Below, one piece after another: positions 5,609 through 7,106 of a stretch of DNA of 7,106 bases. The translations under genes and the position numbers were made by a program. Under the pieces are notes generated by a model. It made no database searches. It was not told where the DNA came from and was given only the letters and a program-made list of their open reading frames with translations. The stretch's first letter is position 1. The number at the start of each line of letters is the position of its first letter. Origin of the DNA: Verrucomicrobiota bacterium (GTDB lineage: Bacteria > Verrucomicrobiota > Verrucomicrobiia > Chthoniobacterales > UBA10450); the NCBI GenBank assembly GCA_003219225.1, contig QHPZ01000041.1:1-7106 (forward strand), written 5' to 3'.

Positions 5609-6523
5609 CTAAATCGCCGCCACGAATTCAACCATTCGCCGACGCGTCTGCTCGTCCGGCAAACGGCCGCGGCCAGCCTGCATATTGTCTTCGAGATGCT
5701 GTGGATTGTTCGTCGCCGGAATCGCGCAGGTCACCGCCGCATGCGCCACGATCCACTTCAGGAAAAATTGTGCCCACGAGCGGCAATCGAACTCCGCCGC
5801 CCATTCCGGCAGCGGTTTCGACCGGACGCGGCTGAACAGGTTGCCACCGCCAAAGGGCCGATTCGCCAGGACGGCCACTTGTCGATCTTGCGCCAGCGGC
5901 AGGAGCCGCTGATCGGCGTCGCGCTCCATGACCGAGTAATTGATCTGGAGAAAATCGAGCTGCTCACGACGCAAGACTTTCTCGACCTCCGGATGCGCAC
6001 TCGTGCTCGAATGAGTGATGCCGATATAACGGAAACGGCCCTGCGCCTTCCATTCGCGCATCGTCGCCAGTTGCGTTTCGAGATCGACGAGGTTGTGCAC
6101 TTGCATGAGATCGATCCGTTTGGTTTGGAAGCGCGACAACGAGCGCTCCATCGACTCGATTCCGGCCTGCTTACCCCGCGTCCAGACCTTGGTCGCGAAA
6201 AACAGGTAGTCGCGAAGGCCGAGCTTGGCGGCGAGCGTACCGATCACCTGCTCCGAGCGGCCATACATCGGCGACGAATCAATGACACGCCCGCCAAGTT
6301 TTACGAACGACGACAAAACCTCTCCGAGCTGCTTCTCGTTCTCGACCGTAAGATCGACATCGAACACCTGCCACGAGCCGAGCCCAATGACGGGCAACTT
6401 TTCGCCCGAGGCTGGAATGGGCCGCACGAGGACCTCGGCTGTGTTGAATCCTTCGACTCGACCAGGAAGCATTATGGCTGCGCCAGCACCGCCGATTAAT
6501 TTCGCGGCTTTGCGTCGCGTCAT
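5609..6523 (-). CDS. Tat-signal aldo/keto reductase
   Basis: The 304-residue protein is an aldo/keto reductase, an NAD(P)H-dependent carbonyl reductase with a TIM-barrel fold. The catalytic tetrad is visible: Asp82 and Tyr87 in VIDSSPMYG, Lys112 in FFATKVW and His143 in LMQVHNL. The barrel strands IGITHSS (168-174) and LQINYSV (192-198) and the cofactor-binding end AIPATNNPQHLEDN (267-280) are also in place. The N-terminus MTRRKAAKLIGGAGAAIMLP has a twin-arginine motif and a moderately hydrophobic stretch, indicating Tat export, although no clear AxA cleavage site is seen. ATG 6523 is the start, with only a weak purine-rich site upstream. The neighbour at 6640 diverges from it and also has a twin-arginine N-terminus. 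The substrate cannot be read from the sequence; a sugar or small aldehyde is possible. Confidence 0.92.
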   Translation of the reverse strand: MTRRKAAKLIGGAGAAIMLPGRVEGFNTAEVLVRPIPASGEKLPVIGLGSWQVFDVDLTVENEKQLGEVLSSFVKLGGRVIDSSPMYGRSEQVIGTLAAKLGLRDYLFFATKVWTRGKQAGIESMERSLSRFQTKRIDLMQVHNLVDLETQLATMREWKAQGRFRYIGITHSSTSAHPEVEKVLRREQLDFLQINYSVMERDADQRLLPLAQDRQVAVLANRPFGGGNLFSRVRSKPLPEWAAEFDCRSWAQFFLKWIVAHAAVTCAIPATNNPQHLEDNMQAGRGRLPDEQTRRRMVEFVAAI

Positions 6524-6538
6524 GATCGAAATCTTCTG

Positions 6539-6632
6539 TCATTCCGAGCGATTTGCCAGTCCGGCTCGGACCGAGGAATCTCTTACCGTTAGACATTGAT
6601 CCCGTCTCTGCGGGAGACTCGGCTCGACATGA
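6539..6632. repeat. 94-bp REP/MITE-like element with imperfect terminal inverted repeats
   Basis: The element runs from TCATTCCGAGC (6539-6549) to GCTCGACATGA (6622-6632). The ends are inverted copies with 9 of 11 positions matching. Inside are two stem-loops: TCCGAGC (6543-6549) with GCTCGGA (6564-6570), and GTCTC-TGCGG-GAGAC (6604-6618). The phrase TCATTCCGAGCG...CGAGGAATCTC resembles a dispersed intergenic repeat I recall from several bacterial phyla. It occupies nearly all of the 116-bp gap between two divergent genes, 15 nt from one start and 7 nt from the other, so it must contain or replace their promoters. No transposase is present, so if mobile it would depend on one encoded elsewhere. 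Confidence 0.6.
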
Positions 6633-6639
6633 GAAAAAG

Positions 6640-7106
6640 ATGAACCGCCGCCATTTCGTGAAAATATCCGCTGCGACTGCGCTAACCTTACGCGCCGGAT
6701 CGACATCATCATTAGCGGAAAACACCGTGAAGCCTCTCCGCATTCTTATTCTTGGCGGGACCGGATTCACCGGGCCCTACCAGGTTCGTTATGCTCTAAG
6801 CCGCGGCCACAAGATCACGATCTTCAACCGCGGCAAAACGCATCCCGGCGAATTGCCGCAGGAAGTCGAGCAATTGATCGGCGACCGAAACGGTCAGCTC
6901 GACGCGCTGAAAAATCGGCAATGGGACGTGGCGATCGATAACCCAACAACGCTGCCGGCGTGGGTGCGCGACGCTGCGCAGGTGCTCAAGGGCAACGTCG
7001 AGCGCTACGCGTTCATCTCCACGATCTCAGTTTACGGCGAACCAAAAGAAGCCGTCGACGAGAATGCGCCCACGGAGAAGTACGACGGTCCCGATCCGTA
7101 CAAAGA
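6640..7106 (+). CDS. Tat-signal NAD(P)-dependent epimerase/dehydratase-like protein, C-terminus beyond window
   Basis: The frame starts at ATG 6640 after a purine-rich GAGAAAAAG and stays open to the right edge (155 complete codons, no stop), so the gene is cut by the window. The N-terminus MNRRHFVKISAATALTL is a twin-arginine signal. It is followed by LRILILGGTGFTGPYQVRYA with the Rossmann GGTGFTG (39-45), then ITIFNRGKTHPG (59-70), where Asn63 and Arg64 follow the second strand as in NADP-binding members. WDVAIDNPTTLPAWVRDAA (95-113) and YAFISTISVYGE (123-134) match extended short-chain dehydrogenases of the epimerase/isoflavone-reductase type. The catalytic Tyr-x-x-x-Lys has not been reached. 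It is transcribed divergently from the Tat-signal aldo/keto reductase. The family call is firm; the reaction and substrate are unknown. Confidence 0.9.
   Translation, partial: MNRRHFVKISAATALTLRAGSTSSLAENTVKPLRILILGGTGFTGPYQVRYALSRGHKITIFNRGKTHPGELPQEVEQLIGDRNGQLDALKNRQWDVAIDNPTTLPAWVRDAAQVLKGNVERYAFISTISVYGEPKEAVDENAPTEKYDGPDPYK

Noticed and set aside
5594..6499. Plus-strand open frame of about 301 codons opposite the aldo/keto reductase
   Set aside because: The minus strand encodes a complete aldo/keto reductase with the full catalytic tetrad; the plus-strand translation has no recognisable domain.

Overview
The window looks like ordinary chromosome from a GC-rich, Gram-negative-type soil bacterium. 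The mix of an ADOP-style MacB permease, Tat-tagged NAD(P)-dependent oxidoreductases, small secreted wall-active proteins and short dispersed intergenic repeats fits Verrucomicrobiota (Chthoniobacterales-like) best, with Acidobacteriota second. This placement is inference from gene content; there is no rRNA or marker gene here. I see no tRNA, rRNA, CRISPR array, transposase or prophage gene, and no gene-free stretch longer than 300 bases.

Layout. At 2-598 (+) is the C-terminal end of an ABC-transporter permease. It converges, with 3 nt between stop codons, on a minus-strand run. In transcription order that run is a secreted CHAP/NlpC-like cysteine-hydrolase candidate (2883-2314), a P-loop sulfotransferase-like gene broken by an internal deletion and frameshift (2294-1604), a long hairpin made of repeated CAGGAAA units (1537-1605), and a fold-type IV aminotransferase-like protein (1525-602). 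That last protein has His where the PLP-binding lysine should be. At 3063-3755 (+) is a secreted 3D-domain (double-psi beta-barrel) protein, and it is followed convergently by a second copy of the CHAP-like gene (4378-3818, -). A galactokinase-family GHMP kinase (4462-5550, +) diverges from that copy. Past a short repeat-like spacer, a Tat-signal aldo/keto reductase (6523-5609, -) is divergent from a Tat-signal NAD-dependent epimerase-like protein (6640 to the window edge, +). Almost the whole gap between these two is filled by a 94-bp element with imperfect terminal inverted repeats.

How the genes may work together. The two CHAP-like paralogues flank the 3D-domain gene, and all three products carry export signals, so this looks like a small cell-wall remodelling locus. 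The P-loop protein and the aminotransferase-like protein look like a functional pair: from memory, the same two domains are fused in plant 'branched-chain-amino-acid aminotransferase-like' proteins. In this strain the P-loop half appears broken. The kinase and the two Tat-tagged oxidoreductases would fit carbohydrate metabolism, but no other sugar-pathway gene is present to fix their substrates.

The best leads for something unusual are the lysine-less aminotransferase with its broken P-loop partner, the duplicated CHAP-like family around the 3D protein, and the altered sugar-binding motif of the kinase.
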